41,219 nucleotides of DNA from Hypsibius dujardini (Eukaryota; Tardigrada; Eutardigrada; Parachela; Hypsibiidae). A program made the position numbers and the translations under genes. Numbering within the stretch: the first letter of the stretch is position 1; each line of letters begins with the position of its first letter. The stretch spans positions 1 to 41,219 of the forward strand of contig LRSR01009568.1 of assembly GCA_001579985.1 (NCBI GenBank), in the 5' to 3' direction. Positions 1-11,359 of this stretch are shown piece after piece. Under the pieces are notes generated by a model, which saw only the letters and a list, made by a program, of their open reading frames with translations, ran no database searches and was not told the origin of the DNA.

Positions 1-361
1 TTGCAGCTTCAATTGGGAAGCTATGGGCCGAGTATCAGCGACTGTCTATGACGTCAGACAGCTGCAGTAATGACTTGCCGTGTGAGGTTGGACAGGGCAA
101 ATTAATTGTAACGGGGCATGCCGTCTGCGTAATCTAATCGTGATCAGCACTTCTGATCTTACGCTCTTTTGAGACAGCGCAGAGAGAACTGCTCAAGCAA
201 AAGAGTGTACATTTGGCTAGTATTTGTGACAGTTTTTGCGGTAATCATCTGCAAAGACTACGATAAATATGTACCTGAACGAGAAAAAAACTAGTATTTT
301 ATGATTTAAGTTTGAAAAATATCAGATTCATACTTTTCTTGGAAATTGATCTGTAATCCGC

Positions 362-581
362 ATCGAATTAGCTGACTGGTCTCGTACGACCGTCCAAACA
401 TTTCCCTGTTGTATAGTATTAGTGAATTCCCACAGACCATGAACGGCGGAATTGATTGATTGATTTTGTCAACGGCTCAATTGAATATTGCTCTGTGGGA
501 ATATGGTCTGTGGGAATTCACTAATACTATACAACAGGGAAATGTGTGGACGGTCGTACGAGACCAGTCGGCTAATTCGAT
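362..581. repeat. Long inverted repeat (foldback) with ATTG-rich loop
   Basis: Arm 362-440 is the near-perfect reverse complement of arm 503-581 (about 79 nt each, only a few mismatches). The roughly 62-nt loop holds an ATTGATTGATTG run near 451-464. Transcribed, it would form a long hairpin. I see no transposase and no clear target-site duplication. It is best called a foldback or MITE-like element; an open frame across it (460-645) is a by-product. Confidence 0.85.
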
Positions 582-991
582 CGCTGCCCAAAGGGGTGTG
601 ACAAGATTATGCCTATGTTATGGAACGGCTGTGACAAGACTTTAATAAAGTTCAGTCATTTGTTTTCGAAACTAATTAACGGACAGCAAGGGCGCGTTGA
701 GCCTGTGGGCTAACGGGCCAGGCCCGTCGGCACTTTTGCTGTTTTTTTTTCACTGTTGGCCCGTCCATAAATTTTGATATACACGGACTAGCCAACGGGC
801 CAATAGTACAAAACCAATCCTAAAATGGGACCCATGGACACTTTAGGCCCGTGGCTGACGGTCGGGTATCAATTTTGTCGGACTGGCAACACTATAAACC
901 CGTGGGCTTTTTAAACCTCCATACGCCCCTGACGGACAGTAACGTTTGTTTCAAAAACTATATTTAATCCACATTTAAAATATTTCCAACT
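582..991. other. Intergenic stretch rich in GGCCCGT / ACGGGCC motifs
   Basis: No coding region is supported. Between about 690 and 930 the heptamer GGCCCGT or its complement recurs several times in both orientations, for example the pair TTGGCCCGT (about 757) and ACGGGCCAA (about 794). This resembles the subterminal repeats of a degraded DNA transposon, but no intact ends are visible. Confidence 0.4.
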
Positions 992-1984
992 TTATTCCCC
1001 ATGAGATGTACTAATACCTTGGACTGCACGTAGGTTTGTCTGGCCCAAGTCAAGCTCCGCCATTTTGTCAAAGCTGACCAGCATGGCTCCCTCGCCGCGT
1101 TGCAGTTGATTGACAATCCAGTTGCCGCGCATATTCAGCTGATTCGTCAACGAAAGAACACCTATCCATTCACTTGAACGATCGGAAATAGTAACGTTAT
1201 TCATGCTAATATCCACCGTTGCTCCCGGCAAGACGCGGAGTGACGCGATTAATGCAGCGAAGAACCGGGCAGAGTTGTCCTTTGTAACCTCTACAAAATC
1301 ATTTCTACACAACTTGAGACTTGAGATTGTTCGTAGCGTTGTTGGTACTTCCGTCAGTCCTGAACCGCACGTTTTGGGCTCCTTCACTTCGATATCGAAT
1401 GTCGAATTAGAAATCTCGAGTAAAGTGAGTTGAGGAAACACCTTGAGGAAATCCATCTGCCATCCTTTGATTGTTATATTTCGGAGCACGAATTCCTGCA
1501 AATTCGGCAGGGAAGGCGTCTCGGTGAAGTCGTTGGTGAAGTGTGTGAGGCCAATTTTATTCAAGGACATCCGATAAATACTTCTCGGTAGGAGTTCTAG
1601 TGATAGAGCAGTTAGGTTTGGGCTGTTCCAGATGCTGAGCCTCCGTAAGTTAATCACATTGTACACTTCGGGAAATGTATCGAGAGCGGTCAGATCTTGC
1701 AGGTCAATGGTGAGAATTTGACCGGCGACCGAGCTGAAGATATCCTGGGACAGACGGGTTATATTGCGCGAATTCCAAATATACAGCCGCAACAGCTGAT
1801 TGGTGCCGGCAAAAACGGAGATGTCGGAACGGACCATCTCAGCCGTCACACCATTACAGAGTATGTCAAAAATATTCTGCATACAGTTTACCCAGCAGCT
1901 TCCGGATGGAAGTCGAGAGCACTTTCCATCCACTTGCAGCACCAGAACGACCGAGAGGAGGACGGTGAAAGAGGGACCCTGCAT
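992..1984 (-). CDS. Short secreted leucine-rich-repeat protein, truncated paralogue of the neighbouring LRR gene
   Basis: One open frame of 330 codons. The ATG at 1984 is chosen because it opens directly into a signal peptide (MQGPSFTVLLSVVLVLQVDG, then KC); an in-frame ATG at 2032 lies inside a tandem repeat and adds a non-signal leader. After a Cys-rich cap (CSRLPSGSCWVNC) come LRR-like segments such as LRLYIWNSRNITRLS and LRRLSIWNSPNLTALS. It aligns along its length with exons 1-2 of the LRR gene at 2698-5869, but lacks that gene's first intron. It ends seven codons past the position of the paralogue's second splice donor; the same CAAG/GT context is present here (CCAAG then GTATTA) but is read through to a stop. 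The stop TAA lies inside an AATAAA on the coding strand. The LRR-rich C-terminal half found in the neighbour is absent. Likely secreted; ligand unknown. It could be a functional short form or a decaying duplicate. Confidence 0.75.
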   Translation of the reverse strand: MQGPSFTVLLSVVLVLQVDGKCSRLPSGSCWVNCMQNIFDILCNGVTAEMVRSDISVFAGTNQLLRLYIWNSRNITRLSQDIFSSVAGQILTIDLQDLTALDTFPEVYNVINLRRLSIWNSPNLTALSLELLPRSIYRMSLNKIGLTHFTNDFTETPSLPNLQEFVLRNITIKGWQMDFLKVFPQLTLLEISNSTFDIEVKEPKTCGSGLTEVPTTLRTISSLKLCRNDFVEVTKDNSARFFAALIASLRVLPGATVDISMNNVTISDRSSEWIGVLSLTNQLNMRGNWIVNQLQRGEGAMLVSFDKMAELDLGQTNLRAVQGISTSHGE

Positions 1985-1995
1985 GACTCCGCGTT

Positions 1996-2085
1996 TGCAC
2001 GCACTTAAGGAACGTGGATCGTCTGCACGCACTTAAGGAACGTGGATCTGTCTATAGACTGAACGTGGATCTGTCTGAAGACTGA
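1996..2085. repeat. Tandem repeat directly upstream of the short LRR gene
   Basis: A unit of about 28 nt containing CACTTAAGGAACGTGGATC occurs twice in full, followed by partial GAACGTGGATCTGTCT copies. It abuts the predicted start codon at 1984 and would lie in the 5' UTR or proximal promoter. Confidence 0.8.
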
Positions 2086-2697
2086 TTTCCAATTTTCTCA
2101 TGTGCCTGTCGCACCGTATCGGCCTCTAGCGTTTGTAATAAACTGCAATTAATCGCTCGACTATTTCCCGCAGCCATGTTTCACCCACCTTTTCTGACAG
2201 TTTATTCATTAAAATGTGAATAAAAAAAAGACGTTTTTTTCTGAGGGAATCCCGAAATTCAGCCAGCCAATTGCCCGGAGTTGAAAAGTTGTATATCAAT
2301 AACTATTAATATTGCTATAAATGTTATTTCAACTTATTTATGTGTTCGTATAATGCAGAAATGTGGGCGATACCCGGAGGACTTGGACAATAGCTTGCCG
2401 ATATTTAATTGCACCCTGGGCTAGTCACTGCCCATTAGCGTGGTGGAATAGCGGATCATTGTGGCTGCCGAATTAAGTGCTTTCTGTGTCGCCTCCGGAA
2501 TTTATAATTGCTGATTAAAAATAAATCAACAAGGAAATACTTGTTTGGATTGCACCGCGCTACAACCTATAGACCTGTACACAACACCAGCACGACGCTA
2601 AATTCCCAGCATTACACTAGTAAAACTAGGCTTTTTATACCAAACTGTCAGCAAATCAGACGATATCAATAAATAAACAGAGTTGAAATTCTGTTAA
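2086..2697. other. Intergenic region between the two LRR paralogues
   Basis: About 610 bp, AT-rich, without a supported coding region on either strand. It should hold the 3' UTR of the long LRR gene and the promoter of the short one. No further structure was recognised. Confidence 0.5.
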
Positions 2698-5600
2698 TCA
2701 ATCGGTTCTCTTCCTCATGACCGAAGCCTTCGTACATATAATATTGCTTAACTTGGTGACATAATCGTCTAAGGGGCAGTAGTTCAACGGTAACCAGGCT
2801 ACAATCATGGGATACTGTACGCCCTCTCCTTCGTCTGTATCATGGATCGTCACGCTGACGTAGTTCTTCAAAGTGGGAATATTTGGGTACAGGTCGTGGT
2901 CGGGAACGTCAGGGCCGATCTCACACACCCTTAATAGGGATTCCAGATGCTTGTCTGCCTTCCTCAGTCGGTCGTCTGGATTTGCCAGTATAAGGTTGTA
3001 TTCGTCGGGGAAAATCCAACGCAGCATCTTCAGCGGCTGAAAGAATTCCGGTTTTAAGCACGATCTGTTGTAGCCCTCAATGCCGAGGTACTCCAACATT
3101 CTGCCGCCGTCAACGAAGACATCCTGAATTTCCATCGGGTTCCGGCCGATCATTAATGACCGCAGAAAAGTTAGCTGATCGAAGGTTCCACGTTCGATCG
3201 CATATAAGCCGTTTCCGCTCAAGTCGAGCTCTTGCAGCCATACCAACTGGCGATTGAGGCGACTGCTGAAACTGTTCACTCCGACTGTTCCAATGCGATT
3301 GTCATTGAGTTTCAATGTTTTCAGATTGGGAACTCCTTGAAACATTCCTGGCGAAATGGATTGTAGTGCATTCCTGTTAAAAATACGCGCGTTTTTGTTC
3401 ATTTCGCTTCGTTCGAAACATGAAAATCGTGAGATAAGAAAGCTTCTCGCCCAATTTAATTCGCATGAGGATTGACCTCGTTGGCTGTACAGGACTACTC
3501 GTAAGAGCGGACTCATGTGAACGAGCTAATGGAGAGACGGCGATGATTTCGGACAGAGGCGGAAATCAGTGGATAACGGATGACAGAGTCTCTCTCACCC
3601 TTCATAACTGTTGTGCAGTAGTGATATTCAAAGGTACTTTGCTGGTGCTGTTGTGTCGTCACTTTTAGTTCTCTCCCTCACTCGTATTTTGGACTACCAA
3701 TTTTTCTCCCACCCATCCCCACCTAGTAGTTCTGTGTATTGACGGGTTTGGCCGTTCTGCGACCGGTCAAGTTCTACGCGCCCGGTCAAGTCCTACGCGC
3801 CCGGTCAAGTTCTACGCGCTCGGTCAAGTTCTACGCGCTCGGTCAAGTTCTACGCGCCCGGCACCATGTACCAGAGAATATAAAGTTCTTACTCCCAGAC
3901 GGAAGTGTTTCTGTGGTTTTTCGTTAAATAGTACTCGTCAAGAGGTTGTTTGTCGCTATTCTCGCTGTCGGTATTTATTAAATCCGCATTTTCAATGGTT
4001 AATCTTACCTGCTAAGGCTGAGTGTCCTAAGATTTGCCATAAGCGGTATGGTATCGTTCAACAGGAACGTTATATCATTGTCATCCAAATAGAGCTCCTC
4101 CAGCCTTATCAAGACAACTCCCGACAGCTTGAGCACACCGAAGATCCACTTCTTGTACGCTCCCGATTTTAGGCGCAGCCTCTTTAAGTTCTGCGGTAGG
4201 GTTGTGAAGGCGTCCCATTCAATCCACGGTGGCGGGTGCGGCGGATGGATGCACATACTCAAGTCGATGTCCTCGAGTCGGCGGCTCAATCCGATGAAAG
4301 CCTCATTGGTGAGTTTTTTGAATGCGTTGCAGCTGAGATCGAGCTCGGTCAGTTTGGTGAGATTGGCCAGGTGGCGTCCGCTGAACAGCGAGATGCCGTT
4401 GTCGGCCAATATTAGCGTCTTCAAACTGCGAAATGAGCTGATGGCGGTGCGTTGAATTTCCGACCTCTTATCGGCAGCTGGAAGAAAGATGTTGAGGCTG
4501 TTGCCTGCCAGGTTGAGATAAAGCACCTGAGGCGCAATCTGTACGTAGGTGTCGTTGGTGGAGAAATGCTTAATTCCGTTGTAGGAGAGGTCCAGGTAGG
4601 AGAGATTGGTGAACTGGGCGTTCTCAAATATATCGACTTGAGAGATGTCGACTAAGTTGTTGTGGTCCAGCTTAAGTGATTTCAGGCTTGGAAGTCCACC
4701 AAACATCCCTACAGGCGAAGTGTTAAGAACACATCACAACAAATCAACGCGCACCGCAACCGTCAATCTACTCCGACGATCAGACTTCAACACAAATGTC
4801 TGTTTTCATAATAAATTTGTCTCACCTTGAGCTGCATGCAGATCCATCAGGCCCATGTCCAGCTCCTCCAGCCACAGGAACCCCTGAAACATGGTGCTCA
4901 GTTTCTCCGAGCGAGCCCTAATTGGGTTCCCGCGCACATTCAACCGTTTCGCCATCCGAAAGGCGAAATTTAAGTTGTCCGTTGCTCGGTCGAAAATCTC
5001 CAAATTGTTCATGGATATGTCCACGTCCGCCCCCGAGACCACCTTGAGCGAAGATATCAGCGAGCCAAAGAATTGCATCGAACCATCCGTCGTATTTTCG
5101 GCGACCGTATTTTGAAATAGCTTGAGCTTCTTTATTGACTCCACTCTCGTCATTCCGGAGACCGGAGCGGCGAAGTCGAACGTCGAATTGGAAATCTCGA
5201 ATAGTGTGAGGTTTGGAAAGACTTTTAAGAAGCTTCCCTGCCACCCTTTGATGGTCACATTCCGCAGAACGAATTCCTGCAGGTTCGGCAGCGCTTTCAC
5301 GTCGGAGAAGTCGTTCTCAAAGTGGTTGACGCATATCTTATTGATGGATAGTCGAAACAGGCTGGCCGGCAGCAGCTCCAGCGAGAGTGTGCAGAGTTTG
5401 GGACTGTTCCAGATGTTGAAGCGCCGCAGCTTCGGCAGGAGATGGAGCTCGGGAAAGGCTTCCAGATTGACGACATCCTGGAGGTCGACGGTCAGGATCT
5501 GACTGGCCACCGAACTGAAAACGTCCGCGGAGAGCCGTGTGATGAGGGGCGACGACCAGATGTACAGGCGCAACTGCTGTGTGGTGTCGGCAAACACCGA

Positions 5601-5869
5601 TACATCCATCCGGACCATTTCGGGGGTGACGCTAAAGAACGTTCGGAAAAATGTTGTCAACATGTCGGGGAAATGTTGAAGAAATTCTCGGGAAGGGTTT
5701 TTGATTTTGCAATTATTGAGAAACAAAATTACCGGTTACAAATGACATCGAAAATCTCCTGCAGACAGTTGACCCAACAGTTGCCGGACGGGAGTCGGGA
5801 GCATTTGCCCTCGACCTGGACCGAAGCCAGGGCCAGGAGAAGGACGCAGAACAAGCCATTACTTTTCAT
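2698..5869 (-). CDS. Secreted leucine-rich-repeat protein, four coding exons
   Basis: Exons on the minus strand: 5869-5733, 5631-4826, 4708-4009 and 3373-2698. All junctions are GT-AG and the phases close, giving 772 residues and a TGA at 2700-2698. The N-terminus is a signal peptide (MKSNGLFCVLLLALASVQVE), then the cap CSRLPSGNCWVNC and many LRRs, for example LYLNLAGNSLNIFLP, LSYLDLSYNGIKHFS and LQELDLSGNGLYAIE. No C-terminal membrane helix is evident, so the protein is probably secreted. The C-terminal 150 residues contain scattered Cys and no clear LRR. LRR proteins of this build usually bind proteins in adhesion, matrix or immunity, but no specific partner can be named. The start at 5869 is preferred over an upstream in-frame ATG at 5965, which lies in a minisatellite. 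The tandem neighbour at 992-1984 is a shortened paralogue. Confidence 0.85.
3764..3861. repeat. 19-nt minisatellite, five copies, in intron 3 of the long LRR gene
   Basis: The unit CGGTCAAGTTCTACGCGCC is repeated head to tail five times with single-base changes. It lies wholly within the 635-bp intron 3374-4008. Confidence 0.9.
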
Positions 5870-5931
5870 TGCTGCAAGAATTAGTGTGCGCGTACGCATG
5901 AGGATTAAATCCAGTAAGCATCCTGCAGCAC

Positions 5932-6133
5932 GCAGTGTAGCATTTATCAGTGTGCAATGTAGCATTTGTCAGTATGCAATAATGCCTTTGTCAGTGTGCA
6001 GTCTAGCATTTGTCAGTGTGCAGTGTAGCATTTGTCAGTATGCAATAATGCCTTTGTCAGTATGAAGTCTAGCATTTATCAGTATGCAGTGTAGCATTTG
6101 TCAGTGTGCAGTGTAGCATTTGTCAGTGTGCAT
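5932..6133. repeat. Minisatellite upstream of the long LRR gene
   Basis: About nine copies of a 20-24 nt unit around CAGTGTGCAGTGTAGCATTTG, with variants such as CAGTATGCAATAATGCCTTT. The array starts about 60 bp upstream of the predicted ATG at 5869, in the 5' UTR or proximal promoter. It creates a spurious in-frame extension of the LRR reading frame. Confidence 0.9.
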
Positions 6134-7959
6134 TTGTGATTCCGACTAGTACCGCGTGATGACCGAATCAGCCGCCAGCGAATCGACAAACAAAAAATGA
6201 TTATGAAAACAAATAGATGCTACAATTAATCAATTTCATTGCTGTTCCAAGATAGACCGTGCCTTGCCTTGCGAAAACCGGTCTGTTCTTAAGCCAGTGT
6301 GCTTGCTTTTCTACGTTTGTTAAATACCGACTATAGATCCCCTAGCGGAATGGCAACAGTTTCTGAAGATCAACCGACCCGGCGTCTACTGCGCACACTT
6401 TTCTTCAAAGATTCCTCCTGCATGTCAAGCCGTTAATTTGCCGTACCGGACAGGTGAAGATGCCCAGTTGGCCGGCACTTTTTTAGAATACGCAACTATC
6501 TGTTAGAGATGTATGCTTCCGTTTCCTCCGTTACTGTTATGATTCTCGCCATTCGACTATCCAGACACTCCAGTCTCCCTGACTCACCTTGACTCGGACC
6601 GCCTATCAGCTGCTCTATTTATCATACCGTCTGTCTCATCGTGTTTTTCATCAGTCCATCAAACCTTCCGGTCTCTGTTGGACCCTCCATCCGTCGACCT
6701 CATGTTAATTCACTCCGTTACCCAATCCTTGATGTCACCGAACTTCCCTTCCGGCTTTTCGTTCATTCAAGTGGCCCTGTCTCTTTTTCGCGTCCTCGGA
6801 CGTTCCGTGCCTCTTATCCTTTCATCTCTCGGCCCTTATTCTAGAACTCACATTTCTTCTTTATGGGTGCACATAAATCACAACATACTGTGGGGGACAA
6901 GCGTTCTTCCAAAAACGGTTAGTACTCATAGTACTAATCATAGTACTAGTCATAGTCAAGCCTTTGGACCAGGTTAACCCGAGATAGCCAAAGCACACGC
7001 CTTTGAGTTATTTGCAGTTTTTCAGCAAGATTTGCAAAATTTACCGTAGTTTTCGCACTTGATTACATGCCGTAATATATGGCACCGCTGGGCAAAGATC
7101 CTAGCGATGGCAATGAACTTCTTTGAGAATAAAAATCACAAGCACAGATTGCAATTTCAAGACGGATGTAACAACATCGCACTGGGATAATATGAACTGG
7201 GTCTGCCTCAGACTTCGCTGACCGTTCAAGCGGGAATTGTGTCCCAGTGCTAACAAGCGGTCAGCCCGGCTCTTTTGAATGAATTCTGAATTGTCGACAA
7301 ACGTCAGTTACTTCGCTAAAACTGGCAAAATGTAAAATCCTAAAAGTTTCGCGTTCGCGGAAGTCCACGTCCTAGCAGGACAAGCATTAATTAAAGCAAG
7401 ACCTTCATGTAGCAACGTTGTTGTGGGTGCGATAAGTAATCGTTGTTATTGCTTGCCTCTCTGCGTGAACGTCCGGGTCCTCACTTTTTCGATCTCGTAA
7501 AAACGTTCTCCGTATTGTGGTATCTCCACAATGATTTCCTCCATATATTAAAATTTCAAATACAGGATGCTATAGGCCTGACAACAATCGTAAAATGTCC
7601 CGTAGTCCTCACAAAAACTTTAACTCAACTATTTTTGCTATTACGCTATACAACAAAACTGGTACACGCTGGAATAAATCTGTATTCTTCTACGGTGAAA
7701 CAAACTGGGCTTCTATTGCAGTGCAGAAGAATGACCACGGCTTTTGGGGGAAAGAATTTGGCGCCACTAATTCAAAATGATCAGGATCAGAGGGATGAAC
7801 ATGGTCACATGCTAACTTCCGCAGACATATTGCTACGATCGTTATCACGGAGGTGGACCTCGTTTGTCTGGAACAAAAAGACATCACTTGCAAGTGTTTC
7901 CAGCAACCTCATCTAATTTTGACGGATGCTTGTATCTACTATATACCTTTTGAACTAAT
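6134..7959. other. Long intergenic region, no supported gene
   Basis: About 1.8 kb between the LRR promoter repeat and the stop of CFAP36. Open frames at 6641-6977 and 7443-7916 show no family resemblance, no splice-consistent exon partners and no conserved motifs. A short GTACTCATAGTACTAATCATA-like imperfect repeat sits near 6925-6955. I see nothing else supportable. Confidence 0.5.
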
Positions 7960-10075
7960 TCAGTCTGCACTTATACCTTTGATCTCGGTTTTCAGCTTCT
8001 CCGCCAGCTTCTTCCTCGATTCCGACGCACCAGCATCCGTAACCAAAGCTGCAGTTGAAAGCACCTGCATCGAATAAATCTAGTTATTCACAACACTGAG
8101 CTCGGTGGAGCTATATCACTCGACTACAGCTATTTCACCCCCGCTTGTAGTGGGTAGGGCCCAATAGCACCCCGGCTATGTACCCCTCGCTGAATACATC
8201 ACTAGGGGAAAAGTAGCACCGTGGCTATTTTACCCCTCCCATGCTGTCGGTTCATCCGTCCTTTGTCTGTCCGTCTGTCGATCGTCCGTCCGTCCGTCGT
8301 TCGTCCAGCCGTCCGTCCACTATCCGTTCTGCCGTTGCCCGTTACTCACCCATCTCTCCGACAACGGACGGACAGTCAACGGACAGACGAAGTGCGGACA
8401 GACGGACGGACGGACGGACAACATTTGAAGGGTAAATAACGGGGACGCGATTTGGGCCCCTGGTGGTGTATCACAGACCAGATTTGCGACCTACCGAACC
8501 GCCGGCCTCCCCGGAAGCTTTCAGCGCTTCCTTCTTGCTGATGAGTTTGTCCCGCTGTGAGCGCAGGTATTCCTGTCGGCGTTTCAGCTCTTCCGGTGAG
8601 ATGAACTGCTTGACGCTGACAAAGTCACTTTGCACTTCCCGGTCCAGGGCGTCGGTGATGGTTACCACCGGAGGCGGCACCCTTTCCGGAGCAACCTCGC
8701 CACCCTCTGTGTGCTCTTCGGCCTCCTCGACGGTTGACAAGGCCTCCATTTGCTGGACCAAAGCTTTCAGATCATGCACCGACACTTTGGTTTGACTGTT
8801 CAGCAGGTCGGCGATACGCTCGGACTCGCGCAGGGCCCGTTCGATGGCATCCTCTTCGTCTTGGATACGCCTCTGCAGTTCGTCGTACTCTTCCTTGGAC
8901 TTCCTGTGAACATGTCAAGACAATGCAGTGTAGTGAGAAGATCAAGACCTGATTAAGACGGAGTCTGTCGTTATGGCAGAAACCATACAAGCATCCATAA
9001 GCTCCGGTGTACCATACCTGAGAACCAGATCGATGAGAGCGTCGTCCGTGTCTTGGCGTTGTTTGGGCCGATCCGGTCCGAGTTCTTCAGCCGCACTGAA
9101 CGGGAAGAACCCGGTTTTCTTCTGTATTGACTCCATGGCAAATGTCTGCAGTTCAATGTTCTGGTTGATCATCGTCTGAAAAGAAATCAATAAGTCCTGT
9201 ACGTTACAGCTTGCGAGTTACGCACTGTATGTAACGTGTGGAGCAGTATGTCGGTGTGTCAATTACTGTACAGTGTTCACAACTACTATTACCACGCCGC
9301 AAGCCGTTATTACCTGCTTGAAAAGGTGGTAATCATCGTAAAGAATCATCGGTTGGACTAGTTCCTGCGCGACAAAAACATGCATCTTACAAATAATATA
9401 ACTGTATAATGCAGTAATAATACTCCTAGTAACTCTTGGTGTTCCTTGAAATGAAGGTTGTCAATTGCAAGTACCTTCACAACTTTGTTAGTGACCGCTT
9501 GCTTCTTGGCCTCTGCCACGGCCTCTTGAAAGATGTCCATAGACATTGACGACGCCTTCCGGAAATCGGACATTAATTTATCAACCTGAAAAATGAGGAC
9601 GGATCACGTACGCAATTTAATGCAATATTATTAGTAAAAGGCACTGGCAAGCAGAGATCATATTTTCCTGATTAAGTTCTAGCTTGGTTTGATCCGATTT
9701 TTCATGGATGTTAAATATCATAAAAATTCCTGACGGTGACGAACCAGAATCTTGTAATTTTCGTAGATTTGCTTGAAGAGGTCACAGTCCACAACAGACG
9801 GGTCAAACACTGAAACAAGAAAGGTAGACGTGAGACCCTGTCGTTTCTGGGACGTTTGGCTGAACGTCTATGAACCAGGATTAGTATAAGCTGATAAGGT
9901 GGATGCACTTATGAGCCGTACTTATAGATTCTTGCTCCAAATACTCATCAATCACACTGATCCATTCAGGGGATTCCAGAAACAGCATCAGCTTGGATAG
10001 GTGTTCCGAACGGTGAGCGTAAGCACTCGTAGCAGACGTCGCATCTGACTTTAGTAGATTGCGAATAGCTGCCAT
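7960..10075 (-). CDS. CFAP36: Cilia- and flagella-associated protein 36 (CCDC104/BART-like)
   Basis: Seven exons: 10075-9922, 9809-9745, 9585-9475, 9364-9314, 9175-9018, 8903-8495 and 8064-7960. Phases close throughout, giving 350 residues (human CFAP36 is 342). The N-terminal half is the BART-like domain of ARL2BP/CFAP36, which binds ARL3-type GTPases at the ciliary base: EWISVIDEYLEQESI, then YKILVDKLMSDFRK, then MINQNIELQTFAMESIQ. The C-terminal half is coiled coil: RKSKEEYDELQRRIQDEED, then EYLRSQRDKLISKKEALK, ending RKKLAEKLKTEI, which matches the family's C-terminal motif. An in-frame ATG at 10204 would add 43 residues but reads through a small duplication (SLLLDDSLLLE); 10075 is preferred. 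If the last donor (8494) is not used, the frame stops at 8471 and loses the final motif. Intron 7 carries a CCGT repeat hairpin. Confidence 0.88.
8259..8430. repeat. CCGT / ACGG tetranucleotide array forming an imperfect hairpin
   Basis: Runs of CCGT and CTGT at 8264-8330 are followed by complementary ACGG/ACAG runs at 8360-8430, so the stretch can fold on itself. It lies in the last intron of CFAP36 (8065-8494). Confidence 0.8.
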
Positions 10076-10204
10076 TTGTTCCCCTTCAATCTGGCCGCCT
10101 TCTAATAATAAAGAATCGTCTAGTAATAAAGAATCACGACTCGCCAAGATATTTGGGAACTGCTTCCGTGTATGTGTCCTGTCGGAGTTTAAAAAAGATG
10201 CCAA

Positions 10205-10910
10205 GCTTTGTGCACGTTCAGGGGTGAAATTGTCTATCGATTGATGAAAGCTAGAGACGTAATGTTTGAGTCTCCCGGACCGTCTGCGCTCTCCAGAGGC
10301 CCACCACTCGGGGTGATCACACCGCTCGATCGAAACGTGCTCAGTGCAGGGGGCTAACGAACGAGATTCGACGACGTCACTGTCTAGGCGCTACGAGAGT
10401 CACAAGGGGATAGGGAATTTATACTTCGAACTTCTACCGGTCCGGAAAATCGATTTTTTTACCTCGATTTGTCTACGATTATGTAAAGCCATATCTTATT
10501 GTAAGGAAATTCGGTGCAAATGATTTGTCGCGACTCGCAACCTTATTTGTCTCGAATTAAATTTAAGACAAGAAGCTAGCCGGAAAACCGTTTTAGATAT
10601 TTTGATAAACTACCGCTGCAATCAGAGAATCAGGTGCTCTGCCCATTTCTGGCGCCATCTGGAGAAAGGTCTTCATCGCATACGGTTCTCTATTGTGGTC
10701 CCCGTTCCCACTGCCTCGCCTGCACATCTACGATCATTTGAAATAAACTGCAACCCCTTGTGATCATGTTTGTCGTTCATACGTAAGATGAAATTTGCGA
10801 TTCTTCATTCACAGAATTTTTTATTGAGCCTTGTGAACAACATATTGATTCAAGAATGATCAGACTGTGTACAGTACTTCATTCCAGTATGAGTACCAAT
10901 ACAGTAGTAC
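10205..10910. other. CFAP36 upstream region
   Basis: About 700 bp upstream of CFAP36 with no supported coding exon on either strand. It should include the CFAP36 promoter. No recognisable structure before the foldback that begins near 10911. Confidence 0.4.
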
Positions 10911-11359
10911 ACGTGCTTTTAATGCCTATATGTCCAAGTTAACGCCACCCTTTAGGCTTCGGCCCAGAAAAATAGGGGGTCCGAATTCGAGCCAATTCCA
11001 GCTACCGCGTGCTGCTGCTTTTCAACGATTGATTGATTATTGATTGAACTCCCCCAACCATCGGAGAAAAGAATGGATGATCCTGAAAATCAGAAAAAAA
11101 AGTTGATATATAAAATTTAACTTTGGTCGGCATTATAGGTCGTGGCTTACTCGGCTGGGGCATTTTAGGCATCAAAAACACTCAAGTAATCAATCAAGGA
11201 CGCTTGAGCCCCAAAAGATAAATTTGCTCAATCAATTGATCGATCGAGAACAGCGCCTTGCGTTGGCTGAAATTGGCTCGAACTCGGACCCCCTATTTTG
11301 CTGCGCTAAAGCTTAAAGGGTGGCTTTAACTTGGGCACAGAGGCGTTAAAAGCAAGTGT
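10911..11359. mobile_element. Foldback element, family A copy 1
   Basis: Arm 10911-11004 is inverted-complementary to arm 11266-11359. The match is imperfect but runs continuously through landmarks such as GCCCAGAAAAATAGGGGGTCC and GAGCCAATT. The interior has ATTGATTG and CAATCAATTGATCGATCG runs and no coding capacity. The arms share sequence with the element at 27659-27988 (TTAA.GCCA, GCCCAGAAAAAT, GAGCCA, then GCGTGC followed by GCTG), so the two are copies of one non-autonomous family. Confidence 0.7.

Noticed and set aside
5729-5965. Upstream ATG at 5965 for the long LRR protein
   Set aside because: The extra leader is minisatellite-derived, whereas the ATG at 5869 opens directly into a signal peptide shared with the paralogue.
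7443-7916. 157-codon frame as a gene
   Set aside because: No ATG-supported family match, no splice partners and biased composition; left as intergenic.
8471-8494. Stop at 8471 as the normal end of CFAP36
   Set aside because: A GT donor at 8494, an in-phase exon at 8064-7960 and its match to the family C-terminus argue for splicing.
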